A stretch of DNA of 64,000 nucleotides from JAPPHY01 sp034423135 (GTDB taxonomy: Bacteria; Chloroflexota; Dehalococcoidia; Lucifugimonadales; UBA2985), in assembly GCA_034423135.1 (NCBI GenBank), contig DAOUJC010000007.1, positions 106,559-170,558 on the forward strand, written 5' to 3'. Below are positions 1-8,307 of this stretch, piece after piece (position 1 is the first letter of the stretch; every line of letters starts with the position of its first letter). The notes beneath the pieces were generated by a model. It had not been told where the DNA came from. It did not search any database and saw nothing but the letters and a program-made list of their open reading frames with translations. A program made the position numbers and the translations under genes.

Positions 1-255
1 TTGGCCTGCTCCACCGACTACGACTGCTGGCATGAGAGCGAGGAGCCGGTGACGGTCGAGATGGTGGTGGCGAACCTGATGAGGAACACCGCCGTCTCCA
101 AGGCGATCCTCGCCGACGTCATTTCCGCAGATATTGCGGACGCGAGCTGCGAATGCAGCTCTGTGCTGGAGAACGCCATCGTTACGGACAGGAGCGTCAT
201 CCCGCCCGAAGTCCGGGAGAGGTTGTCCCTCCTCATCGGCAAGTACATTGATTGA
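1..255 (+). CDS. mtnP: S-methyl-5'-thioadenosine phosphorylase, C-terminal part (cut by window edge)
   Basis: The reading frame is already open at base 1 and gives 84 residues. The segment TDYDCWHESEEPVTVEMV matches the conserved C-terminal part of MTA phosphorylase (family form roughly ATDYDCW..HEEAVSV), a purine phosphorylase that splits 5'-methylthioadenosine into adenine and methylthioribose-1-phosphate. The catalytic N-terminal two thirds lie outside the window, so the TTG at base 1 is not a start. The genes that follow (adenosine kinase-like, ahcY, metK) belong to the same S-adenosylmethionine recycling network, which supports the call. Confidence 0.85.
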   Translation: MACSTDYDCWHESEEPVTVEMVVANLMRNTAVSKAILADVISADIADASCECSSVLENAIVTDRSVIPPEVRERLSLLIGKYID

Positions 256-281
256 GACTGCACTTCCGGAGGTATTCAGAA

Positions 282-626
282 ATGGCAAGACAAGATCCTG
301 GCGAACCCTACTTCCGCGTAAGCGTGGAGGAGGCCAAGGCGATGGTTGACGGCGGGAACGCCGTGGTGATCGACGTGCGCCGCCCCGACGAGTGGGTCAC
401 CGGCCGCGTCGAGGGCGCCATGCACATACCGGTCGACGACGTTGTCGCGCGCATCGACGAGCTGCCTGCTGAGGGAGACCTGCTGTTCATCTGCGCTGCG
501 GGCGTTCGCAGCGGCCTGGCATGCGAGATGGCCGCGGCAATGGAGGTGGACTCCAGCCGCCTGTACAACATCGAGGAGGGCACCCCTGCCTGGATCGAGA
601 AGGGGATGCCCTACGAGGTCGGATAG
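282..626 (+). CDS. Single-domain rhodanese-like protein
   Basis: A protein of 114 residues that is one rhodanese domain. It has the entry motif VVIDVRRPDEW, the HIPVDD turn, and the active-site loop CAAGVRS, whose cysteine would carry the persulfide. I start at the ATG at 282 because GGAGGT lies at 268-273 with good spacing; an in-frame upstream ATG at 252 overlaps the previous stop and has no ribosome site. It follows mtnP by 26 bp and is probably cotranscribed. The natural sulfur acceptor cannot be read from sequence; single-domain rhodaneses often serve sulfur transfer or cyanide/thiosulfate metabolism. Confidence 0.85.
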   Translation: MARQDPGEPYFRVSVEEAKAMVDGGNAVVIDVRRPDEWVTGRVEGAMHIPVDDVVARIDELPAEGDLLFICAAGVRSGLACEMAAAMEVDSSRLYNIEEGTPAWIEKGMPYEVG

Positions 627-700
627 GCGCATTCTGCCGTCACCGCGCAGCTGCGAGACCATGCCCAACTCCCCGCGAAGGCCGACCTTTGCCCAACCCA

Positions 701-812
701 TAGTCCCTTCCCCCGTCTGCAGGGGAAGGTTAGGATGGGGGCAGTCAGGTGGTCAGCCCACGTTCGATTCACACCCATCTCAATCTTCCCCCTCAAGGGG
801 GAAGAGGTTTTG
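701..812. repeat. Interspersed palindromic repeat, copy 1
   Basis: About 110 bp made of two hairpins. The first pairs CCTTCCCCC with GGGGAAGG (707-728), the second pairs TTCCCCC with GGGGGAA (785-803), with a loosely conserved spacer between. Two further copies are at 27570-27705 and 40860-40968, with the same arms (AGTCCCTTCCCCC at the left, ATCTCAATCTTCCCCC then GGGGGAAGAGG at the right). It fills the gap between the rhodanese and PfkB genes and codes for nothing. A non-autonomous MITE or REP-type element is the likeliest identity. Confidence 0.75.
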
Positions 813-857
813 GTGCCCGCCATCCCGGTTAGGTGACTCACCACTAGGGCCGGCGGC

Positions 858-1847
858 ATGAGCAGCCCAATGAGGGACGTGCTTGGCATTGGCAATGCGA
901 TGGTGGACGTGCTGACACACGCCGACGACGCCTTCCTCGTCGCGCACGGCCTGGCGCGCGGCGCCATGACCCTGATCGACGCGGAGCAGGGCGCATCCAT
1001 CCTGGAGGCAATGGGGTCGACGGTGGAGGTGTCGGGCGGCTCGGTGGCGAACACAATGGCCGGGATCGCCTCACTGGGTGGCAGCGGCTCGTACATCGGC
1101 CGGGTGCACGACGATCGGCTGGGCGCCGTCTTCAGCCATGACATGCGCTCGCTCGGAATCGGCTACGAGACACCGCCCGCGACCGACGGCGCGACCACGG
1201 CTCGGTGTCTGGTGATCGTCACGCCGGACGGCCGGCGGACGATGGCCACGTACCTTGGCGCATCCACCGAGCTTGGGCCGGAGGACGTGGACACGGAGGC
1301 GGTGTACGGCCACGCCGTGACCTACCTGGAGGGCTATCTGTGGGACGCGCCGCGGGCGCAGGAGGCGATGGCCCTCGCTGCCCGGCTGGCCCACGACGCC
1401 GGCAACAGGGTGGCGTTGACCCTCTCCGACCCGTTCTGCGTGGACCGGCACCGCGACGAGTTCCGCGACTTCATCCTGGAGCACGTGGACGTGCTGTTCG
1501 CCAACCAGGATGAGGCGATGTCGCTGTACTTGGAGACCGACCTGTGGGACGCCGTGGAACGAGCGCGGGGCGACTGCGCTCTTGCAGTGGTCACTCGCAG
1601 CGAGAAGGGGTCGATAGTCGCGTCCGGCGACGAGACTCACGAGGTGGCCGCCGCGCCTATCGAGCGTGTGGTGGACACCACAGGCGCAGGCGACCTGTTC
1701 GCCGCCGGGTTCCTGTACGGCCTCACGCACGGCCACGATCTGCCGACGTGCGGGCGCATCGGAGCGCTGGCGGCGGCGGAGGTGATAGGCCACCTGGGCG
1801 CGCGGCCTGAGGCGCGGCTGAGCGAGCTGTTGGAGCGTGCGCTGTAG
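858..1847 (+). CDS. PfkB-family carbohydrate/nucleoside kinase, probable adenosine kinase
   Basis: 329 residues with the ribokinase fold signatures: N-terminal GIGNAMVDVL, the substrate-side motif SGGSVANTMAGIASLGG near residues 55-72, and the C-terminal PfkB signature DTTGAGDLFAAGFLYG near 273-288, which holds the catalytic Asp and the anion hole. Adenosine kinase is the favoured substrate assignment because the next gene is S-adenosylhomocysteinase, whose product adenosine must be removed to pull the reaction forward. This is context, not proof; fructokinase-like or other sugar kinases share these motifs. The start at 858 has only a weak ribosome site; an ATG at 870 is an alternative. Confidence 0.8.
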   Translation: MSSPMRDVLGIGNAMVDVLTHADDAFLVAHGLARGAMTLIDAEQGASILEAMGSTVEVSGGSVANTMAGIASLGGSGSYIGRVHDDRLGAVFSHDMRSLGIGYETPPATDGATTARCLVIVTPDGRRTMATYLGASTELGPEDVDTEAVYGHAVTYLEGYLWDAPRAQEAMALAARLAHDAGNRVALTLSDPFCVDRHRDEFRDFILEHVDVLFANQDEAMSLYLETDLWDAVERARGDCALAVVTRSEKGSIVASGDETHEVAAAPIERVVDTTGAGDLFAAGFLYGLTHGHDLPTCGRIGALAAAEVIGHLGARPEARLSELLERAL

Positions 1848-1856
1848 GGGGTGCGG

Positions 1857-1885
1857 TAGACACTCCCTGCGAAATCCGTTATCAT
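1857..1885 (+). promoter_or_regulatory. Sigma-70-type promoter of the ahcY-metK operon
   Basis: TAGACA (1857-1862), 17 bp, then TATCAT (1880-1885). It starts a few bases after the PfkB stop codon and would begin transcription near 1891, leaving a leader of about 150 nt before the ahcY start. Confidence 0.55.
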
Positions 1886-1890
1886 ACTGG

Positions 1891-2040
1891 CGCCCGAATC
1901 TGGGCCATGGTTGGCTTTTGCCATGAACCACCTCAGGGGCGATGAACCCAACCGCCCTTCACCACGGGAGGATCGCACCATATGACTTCACTGAGACTCT
2001 ACGCCTGCCTTTCTGCCGGGCCCAGCGAGGGCCGGTAGTC
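1891..2040 (+). promoter_or_regulatory. Structured 5' leader of ahcY, possible SAM-cycle regulatory RNA
   Basis: The ~150-nt leader holds a segment GGGCG (1937-1941) that can pair either with CGCCC at 1891-1895 or with CGCCC at 1953-1957. The first choice encloses an inner hairpin (GGTT-GGC-TTTT-GCC-ATG-AACC, about 1917-1929). A third stem, CCGGGCCC with GGGCCGG, lies just before the start codon. Mutually exclusive pairings of this kind are typical of riboswitches. I could not match it to the SAH or SAM riboswitch consensus from memory, so identity is open. Confidence 0.35.
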
Positions 2041-3309
2041 ATGGTTGCGCAGACCAAGGGAGACGTCAAAGATATAGGCTTGGCAAGCCAGGGAGTGCTC
2101 CGTATCGAGTGGGCGGCGCGGGAGATGCAGGTGCTGCGGCAGGTCCGAGAGCGGTTCGCCCGCGAGAGGCCCCTCGAAGGACTGAAGCTGTCGGCCTGCC
2201 TGCACGTGACCACGGAGACGGCCAACCTCGCGCTGGCCCTGCGTGACGGCGGCGCAAGTGTGGCACTCTGCGCCAGCAATCCCCTGAGCACCCAGGACGA
2301 CGTGGCGGCCGCGCTGGTCTCTGAGTACGGGATTCCCACGTACGCCATCCACGGCGAGGACCACGACACCTACTACAAGCACATTCACTCCGCGCTCGAC
2401 CACGGGCCTCACTACACGATGGACGACGGCGCGGACCTCGTGACCGTCCTGCACAAGGAGCGCCGCGAGCTCCTGGAGGGCGTGGTCGGCGGCACGGAGG
2501 AGACCACCACTGGCGTCGTTCGCCTGCGCAGCCAGGCTCGCGAGGGCATGCTGGAGTACCCAATCGTCGCCGTCAACGAGGCCGACACCAAGCACCTCTT
2601 CGACAACCGCTACGGCACCGGCCAGAGCACCATCGACGGCGTGACCCGCGCTACCAACGTGCTTTGGGCCGGCAAGCAGGTTGTGGTCTGCGGCTACGGC
2701 TGGTGCGGCCGGGGCATCGCCATGCGGGTGCGCGGTCTTGGAGGCCACGTAATCGTCACGGAGGTCGACCCCGTTCGAGCGCTGGAGGCGGTGATGGACG
2801 GCTACCGCGTGGCGCCTGTGCTGGACGCCGCGGCTGAAGGCGACGTGTTCATCACGGCAACGGGCGACATGAGAGTGATCGACGGCGAGGCGCTGGAGCG
2901 GATGAAGGACGGAGCGATCCTCGCAAACAGCGGCCACTTCAACGTCGAGATCGACATACCGGCGCTGGAGGCCTTGTCCGAAGGGAAGAGGCACGTGCGC
3001 TCGTCGGTGGAGGAGTACCGGCTGAAGGATGGTCGCAGGCTCTATCTGCTGGGCGAGGGCAGGCTCATCAACCTGGCCGCCGCGGAAGGGCACCCGTCGA
3101 GCGTCATGGACATGAGCTTCGCAAACCAGGCGCTGTGCATCGAGTACCTGGCCGGCCTCAGTGAGGCGCCGGCGCGAGACGTTCACCCGGTGCCGGTGGA
3201 GATCGACCGGCGAATAGCAGAACTCAAGCTGGACTCCCTGGGCGTGCGCATAGACTCGCTGACAGACGAGCAGATGCGCTACCTGGAGAGCTGGGAAGAG
3301 GGGACCTGA
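2041..3309 (+). CDS. ahcY: S-adenosylhomocysteinase
   Basis: 422 residues from the ATG at 2041. The enzyme splits S-adenosylhomocysteine into adenosine and homocysteine with bound NAD. Visible family features are KLSACLHVTTETANLA near the N-terminus, the substrate region YKHIHSALDHGPHYTMDDGAD, GTGQSTIDGVTRATN, the NAD-binding GYGWCGRG near residue 218, and NSGHFNVEID. The C-terminus ends with LTDEQMRYLESWEEGT and lacks the KPDHYRY tail of the longer bacterial/eukaryotic class, so this is the shorter archaeal/Thermotoga-like type. An in-frame ATG at 1942 would add 33 residues that do not resemble the family and would cover the leader. metK follows 46 bp downstream. Confidence 0.95.
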   Translation: MVAQTKGDVKDIGLASQGVLRIEWAAREMQVLRQVRERFARERPLEGLKLSACLHVTTETANLALALRDGGASVALCASNPLSTQDDVAAALVSEYGIPTYAIHGEDHDTYYKHIHSALDHGPHYTMDDGADLVTVLHKERRELLEGVVGGTEETTTGVVRLRSQAREGMLEYPIVAVNEADTKHLFDNRYGTGQSTIDGVTRATNVLWAGKQVVVCGYGWCGRGIAMRVRGLGGHVIVTEVDPVRALEAVMDGYRVAPVLDAAAEGDVFITATGDMRVIDGEALERMKDGAILANSGHFNVEIDIPALEALSEGKRHVRSSVEEYRLKDGRRLYLLGEGRLINLAAAEGHPSSVMDMSFANQALCIEYLAGLSEAPARDVHPVPVEIDRRIAELKLDSLGVRIDSLTDEQMRYLESWEEGT

Positions 3310-3355
3310 GCAGCAGCGACGGTCGAATCCCTTAGAATCGCAAAGGAGAAATAGA

Positions 3356-4603
3356 GTGAGCTTTACCTTCACGGATTCCCCATCATACCTGTACACATCC
3401 GAGTCGGTGACCGAGGGCCATCCCGACAAGCTGTGCGACCAGATTTCGGACGCCATCCTGGACGCCATCCTTGCCAGGGACCCCGGTGCCAGGGTCGCAT
3501 GCGAGACCTGCGCCACCAACGGACTTGTGGCGGTGATGGGCGAGATCACCACCGACACGTACGTCGATGTATCGCGCATCATACGAGACACCATCAGCGG
3601 CGTCGGCTACAACAACCCGGACCTTGGATTCGACTACAAGAGCTGCGGCGTCGTACTTTCGCTGCAGGAGCAGTCGAAGGACATTGCGCTGGGCGTGGAC
3701 GCCTCCCAGGAGGCCAAGGAGCGCGGCGGCGCCGTCGATGAGGACCCGGACGAGACCGGCGCCGGCGACCAGGGCATGATGGTGGGCTTCGCGTGCAACG
3801 AGACGCCTGAGCTGATGCCTCTCACCGTTGCGCTTTCGCACAGGCTGGTGCAGCGTCTCGCTGAGGTGCGCAAGCAGGGGCTGCTGCCGTACCTGCGGCC
3901 GGACGGAAAGTCGCAGGTGACGGTGGAGTACTCCTATGGCGTGCCCAAGCGCGTGGACACTGTGGTGGTCAGCGCGCAGCACAACCCGGAGGTTTCTAAG
4001 GACGTCATCACGCGCGACATCACCGAGATGGTAATAAACGAGGTGGTGCCCGCCAGCCTGCGGGACGCCAACACCAAGATATTCGTAAACCCCACGGGCA
4101 GGTTTGTGATCGGCGGCCCCGTGGCGGACACCGGCCTAACCGGGCGCAAGATCCTGGTGGACACCTACGGCGGAGTAGCCCGGCACGGTGGCGGCGCATT
4201 CTCCGGCAAGGACCCCACGAAGGTCGACCGGTCCGGCGCCTACTACGCCCGCTACGCGGCCAAGAACATCGTCGCCGCGGGTCTTGCCGACCGCGCCGAG
4301 ATCCAGATTTCGTACGCAATCGGCGTTGCCAAGCCTCTGTCCGTCTCGGTCGAAACATTCGGCACCGGCCACGTCGACGACGATACCATTCAGCAGCTTG
4401 TCGACAAGCACTTCGACTTTCGCCCAGCGCCCATCATCCGCAACCTCGACCTGCGGCGCCCCATATACAAGGCGACCGCAAGCTACGGTCACTTTGGGCG
4501 CGACGACCTGCAGCTGCCATGGGAGCGCACAGACAAGGCGGATTTGCTGCGTGCAGAGGCCGGACTGCGCACGATAATGGGTCAGGGTGAAGCGACAGCC
4601 TGA
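3356..4603 (+). CDS. metK: S-adenosylmethionine synthetase
   Basis: 415 residues starting at GTG 3356, chosen because AAGGAG lies at 3342-3347 and the sequence begins just before the conserved SESVTEGHPDKLCDQISDA. Other MAT signatures are GAGDQGMMVGFACNET (methionine/ATP site), PDGKSQVTVEY and the DTYGG...GGGAFSGKDPTKVDRS region that binds triphosphate and metals. It makes S-adenosylmethionine from methionine and ATP. Length is normal for the family. With ahcY upstream and mtnP/adenosine kinase further up, the block covers synthesis and recycling of SAM. Confidence 0.97.
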   Translation: MSFTFTDSPSYLYTSESVTEGHPDKLCDQISDAILDAILARDPGARVACETCATNGLVAVMGEITTDTYVDVSRIIRDTISGVGYNNPDLGFDYKSCGVVLSLQEQSKDIALGVDASQEAKERGGAVDEDPDETGAGDQGMMVGFACNETPELMPLTVALSHRLVQRLAEVRKQGLLPYLRPDGKSQVTVEYSYGVPKRVDTVVVSAQHNPEVSKDVITRDITEMVINEVVPASLRDANTKIFVNPTGRFVIGGPVADTGLTGRKILVDTYGGVARHGGGAFSGKDPTKVDRSGAYYARYAAKNIVAAGLADRAEIQISYAIGVAKPLSVSVETFGTGHVDDDTIQQLVDKHFDFRPAPIIRNLDLRRPIYKATASYGHFGRDDLQLPWERTDKADLLRAEAGLRTIMGQGEATA

Positions 4604-4619
4604 AGGCGAGGACCTCTGA

Positions 4620-5702
4620 ATGAAGGCGGTTATCCTGGCCGGGGGAGAGGGGACGCGTCTGCGTCCTCTGACGTGCAACGTCCCCAAGCCAATGGTGCCT
4701 ATTCTCAACCGGCCCTTCCTTGAGCACATGCTCGGCCATCTGAGCGGCCACGGCGTGGATCATGCTATCCTGACCATGTGGTACCTACCGGACGTCATTC
4801 GCTCCCACTTCGGGAACGGCGAGGGGCTGGGACTGCGGCTCAGCTACACCCTGGAAGAGACTCCGCTGGGCACCGCGGGCGCCGTCAAGAACGTGGAAGA
4901 CGAGCTGGACGGCGCGTTTCTCGTCCTGAACGGGGACATCTTCACCAACCTTGACCTGAGCGCTATGGCGAGGTTCCATCGCGAATCCGGCGCAATGGTC
5001 ACCATCGCTTTGACGCAGGTCGACGACCCGTCGGCGTTCGGAGTTGTGGACATGGACGAGACCGGCCGGGTGTCGCGATTCGTCGAGAAGCCTGCGCCCG
5101 GCGAAGCTCCAAGCAACTGGATCAACGCCGGCACCTACCTCATAGAGCGGGAGGCGCTGGCCCACGCGCCCCTTGGCGAGCACTACATGTTCGAGCGCGG
5201 CCTGTTTCCCAAGCTGCTTGAGATGGGCGCACCTGTCTACGGATTCCGGTCGGACTCCTACTGGGCGGACCTGGGAACACCGGCAAGCTACGCTCGGGTA
5301 CACCGGGACATGCTGCCCTCTGCCGACGGTACTGCGGGGCATGACGCCACAGGCGTCCACTCATCCGCCAGGCTAAGCGGCCCGGTGCTGCTGGGCCGGG
5401 GATGCGCCATAGGCCCCGACGCGACGGTGCATGGGCCCGTCGTTATGGGCGCCGGCTGCCGCGTGGGTGAGGGTGCTGTGATACGAGACGCCATCCTGTG
5501 GCGAGACGTGGAGGTGGGGCGCGGCGCGGAGCTTGACGCGTGCATCCTGGGCGACGGCGTGAGCGTGGGTGACGGAGTCATGGTGGGCGCCGGTTGCATC
5601 ATCGGTGACGGCGCCAGCGTAGGCAGCGGCAATCGCATGGAACGCGGCATGGTGCTGTGGCCAGGCGTATCCATCCAGCCTGAGGCCGTGTCCTTTCGCT
5701 GA
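4620..5702 (+). CDS. Sugar-1-phosphate nucleotidyltransferase, probable mannose-1-phosphate guanylyltransferase
   Basis: 360 residues in two parts. The N-terminal Rossmann-like nucleotidyltransferase domain begins with the signature MKAVILAGGEGTRLRPLT followed by PKPMVPI; NGDIFTNLDL carries the metal-binding Asp. The C-terminal ~110 residues are hexapeptide repeats (runs such as GRGCAIGPDATVHGPVVMG) forming a left-handed beta helix, as in GDP-mannose pyrophosphorylase-like and GlmU-like proteins. The next two genes are a phosphomannomutase and a phosphomannose/phosphoglucose isomerase, so GDP-mannose synthesis is the likeliest role. Glucose-1-phosphate or N-acetyl sugar substrates cannot be excluded. 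Confidence 0.85.
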   Translation: MKAVILAGGEGTRLRPLTCNVPKPMVPILNRPFLEHMLGHLSGHGVDHAILTMWYLPDVIRSHFGNGEGLGLRLSYTLEETPLGTAGAVKNVEDELDGAFLVLNGDIFTNLDLSAMARFHRESGAMVTIALTQVDDPSAFGVVDMDETGRVSRFVEKPAPGEAPSNWINAGTYLIEREALAHAPLGEHYMFERGLFPKLLEMGAPVYGFRSDSYWADLGTPASYARVHRDMLPSADGTAGHDATGVHSSARLSGPVLLGRGCAIGPDATVHGPVVMGAGCRVGEGAVIRDAILWRDVEVGRGAELDACILGDGVSVGDGVMVGAGCIIGDGASVGSGNRMERGMVLWPGVSIQPEAVSFR

Positions 5703-5731
5703 GTGAGCGATCCTGTGGAGAAGGTCAGCAT

Positions 5732-7153
5732 ATGGCCATAAGGTTCGGAACTGACGGCTGGCGAGCCATCATAGCCGAGGACTTCACGTTCGATAACGTG
5801 AGGCTCTGCACGCAGGGCGTTGTGCGATACCTCCGGCAGCAGGGTCTGGCAGAGCGTGGCCTGGTGGTCGGGTACGACACGCGCTTCGCCTCGGAGGACT
5901 TCGCGCTCGCGGTTGCGGAAACGGCGGCGGGCAGTGGCGTGAAGACGTTTCTCAGCGACCGCGCCGCTCCAACTCCCGTCGTCACCTACAACGTCATCGA
6001 TCGAGGCGCGGGCGGCGCCGTCATCATCACGGCAAGCCACAACTCGGCCCGCTGGAACGGCTTCAAGTTCAAGCCTGAATACGCGGGCAGCGCCTCGCCT
6101 GAGATTACGGACTCCATCGAGGCGCTGATTGAGGACGCCGCGCGCGAGGGGAGTGCAGACGTCATCCCGTGGCAGCAGGCGCGCTCGAGCGGTAGGGGCG
6201 TGGAAATCGACCCTTCGCCTGCGTACGTGAAGCACGTCGGCAGCCTGGTCGAGCTGGAGAGGCTGCGCGGCGCGGGTCTCAAGCTGGTGGTTGACCCGAT
6301 GTTTGGCGCGGGCGCGGGCTATCTTCCATCCATACTAGGCGGCGGCGCAACCACTCTGCAGGAGATGCACGGCGACCGCAACCCGCTCTTTCCCGGATTG
6401 CGTCAGCCGGAACCGGTGGCCGACAACCTGTCGCCGCTGTGCGAGATGGTTACGGCGTCGGGCGCAGACGCCGGCCTGGCCCTTGACGGCGACGCCGACA
6501 GGTTTGGGCTGGTGGACGAGAAGGGCCGAAACATCAACCCGCTGCAGGTGTTTGCGATGCTGGCCCTCTACATGCTGGAAACAAGGGGCGACCGCGGCCC
6601 GGTCGTCAAGTCAGCCACAACCAGCCGAATGCTCTACCGCCTCGGAGAGATATTCGAGGTGCCCGTGCACGAGACGCCGGTCGGGTTCAAGTACGTAGGG
6701 CCACTGATGGAGCGTGAAGGCGCGCTCATCGGCGGCGAGGAGAGCGGTGGCTATGGCTTCCGGGGCCACATCCCCGAGCGTGACGGCATCCTGAGCGCGC
6801 TGTTTATCCTGGACATGATGGTCAGGACCGGAAAACGGCCCTCCGAGCTGCTCGATCACCTGTACGACCTGGTCGGGCCACACTTCTACGATCGTAGCGA
6901 CATACCGCTCATGCCTGGGCAGCGCGAGGTCGTGGCTACGCAGATCGGTTCCGTCAGCCCAGACGCCGTAGCAGGCGTGAAGGTGGCGTCTAGCGACACC
7001 ACGGACGGACGCCGCTTCGTGCTGGAGGACGGGTCGTGGGTGACAGTCCGGTTGTCCGGCACGGAGCCGCTCGTGCGCATCTACGCTGAAGGACCAAGCC
7101 CGGAGCGCGTGGAGGCGCTGCTTGCGGAGGCGCGCGGGCTGGTGGGCCTCTGA
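5732..7153 (+). CDS. Phosphomannomutase/phosphoglucomutase
   Basis: 473 residues of the alpha-D-phosphohexomutase superfamily. In order: N-terminal FGTDGWRA, active-site phosphoserine loop TASHNSARWNG near residue 100, metal-binding DGDADRFG near 252, the sugar-binding GGEESGGYGFRGHIPERDG loop, and the C-terminal phosphate-binding RLSGTEPLVRIYAE. It interconverts hexose-1- and hexose-6-phosphates. The stop codon overlaps the next ATG by one base (TGATG), so it is translationally coupled to the isomerase gene. Confidence 0.93.
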   Translation: MAIRFGTDGWRAIIAEDFTFDNVRLCTQGVVRYLRQQGLAERGLVVGYDTRFASEDFALAVAETAAGSGVKTFLSDRAAPTPVVTYNVIDRGAGGAVIITASHNSARWNGFKFKPEYAGSASPEITDSIEALIEDAAREGSADVIPWQQARSSGRGVEIDPSPAYVKHVGSLVELERLRGAGLKLVVDPMFGAGAGYLPSILGGGATTLQEMHGDRNPLFPGLRQPEPVADNLSPLCEMVTASGADAGLALDGDADRFGLVDEKGRNINPLQVFAMLALYMLETRGDRGPVVKSATTSRMLYRLGEIFEVPVHETPVGFKYVGPLMEREGALIGGEESGGYGFRGHIPERDGILSALFILDMMVRTGKRPSELLDHLYDLVGPHFYDRSDIPLMPGQREVVATQIGSVSPDAVAGVKVASSDTTDGRRFVLEDGSWVTVRLSGTEPLVRIYAEGPSPERVEALLAEARGLVGL

Positions 7154-8307
7154 TGAGTGTCGACGTCAACGCTGTGCTCGACGAACCGGGCCTCTACGAG
7201 AGGCTCGATCCCTCACGCCTGAGAGACCGGATCGGAGGACTGCCGCGCCAGTGCCTTCAGGCTTGGGAGAAGGGTCTCAGTTTCAGCCTGCCTCCTGACT
7301 ATCGAAATGCTAGAAACGTCATAGTCGCCGGGGTGGGCGGTTCGGCCATCGGCGGAGAGCTGATGGCCGACCTGATCTCCAAGGAGGGATCGCCCCTGGT
7401 GACCGTGTGCCGCGACTACCACCTGCCCCCGTATCTCAGCCAGGACTCGCTGGTCATCGCATCCAGCTACAGCGGCAATACGGAAGAGACCGTGGCGGCG
7501 TTTGAGGAAGCCCTGGAGAGGGGCGCGAAGGTGGTGGCGGTAACGACCGGCGGTCGCCTGCTGCATCTGGCAGAGCGAGCGGGCGTGCCGGTGTTCCGCG
7601 TCGACTACGATGGCGAGCCCAGGACTGCTCTGGGCTACAGCTTCCTTGTGCCGCTGGCCATGCTCCAGAACCTTGGCCTCAGCCCCAGCAGCGACGAGGC
7701 TGTGCTGGAGGCTACCGAGGAGCTGTTCTCGCTGGGCCAGAGCCTTAGTCCTGAGACGCCCACGCACGACAACCCGGCCAAGGAGCTGGCCGTGACCCTG
7801 CATGGCAAGATGATCGTCGTCTTTGGCGGAGGCATGCTTTGCGGTGTCGCCCGGCGATGGAAGACGCAGTTCAACGAGAACGCCAAGGCCTGGGCGTTCG
7901 TGGAGCTGCTTCCGGAGGCGGGGCACAACGCCATCGCCGGCCTATGGTGGCCGCGTCCGATGGGGCGGAAGGTGTGCGGAGTGCTGCTCAACTCGCTGAG
8001 TCTCCACCCGCGCATCAAGCTGCGGTACCGGGTGATCCAGGACCTGCTCGGCACGGCAGGAGTGGAGTGCCGCACCGTGGATGGCGTGGGCCAGAGCCAC
8101 CTGGCGCAGATCCTCAGCTCGGTCATGTTCGGCGACTTCACGAGCTACTACCTGGCGCTGCTCAACGGCGAGGACCCGTCTCCCGTGCCGCCGCTGGATT
8201 ACCTCAAGAACGTCCTGCGAAGGTCGGCGGTCGACCACGATGCGGCATGGTCGACGGACGGCGCGAGCGACGCGCCACCTGCACGGAGGCAAAAGAGCGA
8301 TGTTTGA
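7153..8307 (+). CDS. Bifunctional phosphoglucose/phosphomannose isomerase
   Basis: 384 residues with two SIS sugar-isomerase domains. VAGVGGSAIGGELMADL and ASSYSGNTEETVAAFEEAL are the sugar-phosphate loops of the first domain; the C-terminal half carries ETPTHDNPAKELA and the ELLPEAGHNAIAG segment typical of the archaeal/bacterial PGI/PMI subfamily. It links fructose-6-phosphate to glucose-6- and mannose-6-phosphate and so feeds the mutase and nucleotidyltransferase encoded just upstream. The last 8 bases overlap the ffh start. Confidence 0.9.
   Translation: MSVDVNAVLDEPGLYERLDPSRLRDRIGGLPRQCLQAWEKGLSFSLPPDYRNARNVIVAGVGGSAIGGELMADLISKEGSPLVTVCRDYHLPPYLSQDSLVIASSYSGNTEETVAAFEEALERGAKVVAVTTGGRLLHLAERAGVPVFRVDYDGEPRTALGYSFLVPLAMLQNLGLSPSSDEAVLEATEELFSLGQSLSPETPTHDNPAKELAVTLHGKMIVVFGGGMLCGVARRWKTQFNENAKAWAFVELLPEAGHNAIAGLWWPRPMGRKVCGVLLNSLSLHPRIKLRYRVIQDLLGTAGVECRTVDGVGQSHLAQILSSVMFGDFTSYYLALLNGEDPSPVPPLDYLKNVLRRSAVDHDAAWSTDGASDAPPARRQKSDV

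Noticed and set aside
1891..2040. Canonical SAH or SAM-I riboswitch before ahcY
   Set aside because: The conserved core words of these families are not present; only the alternative pairing is seen.
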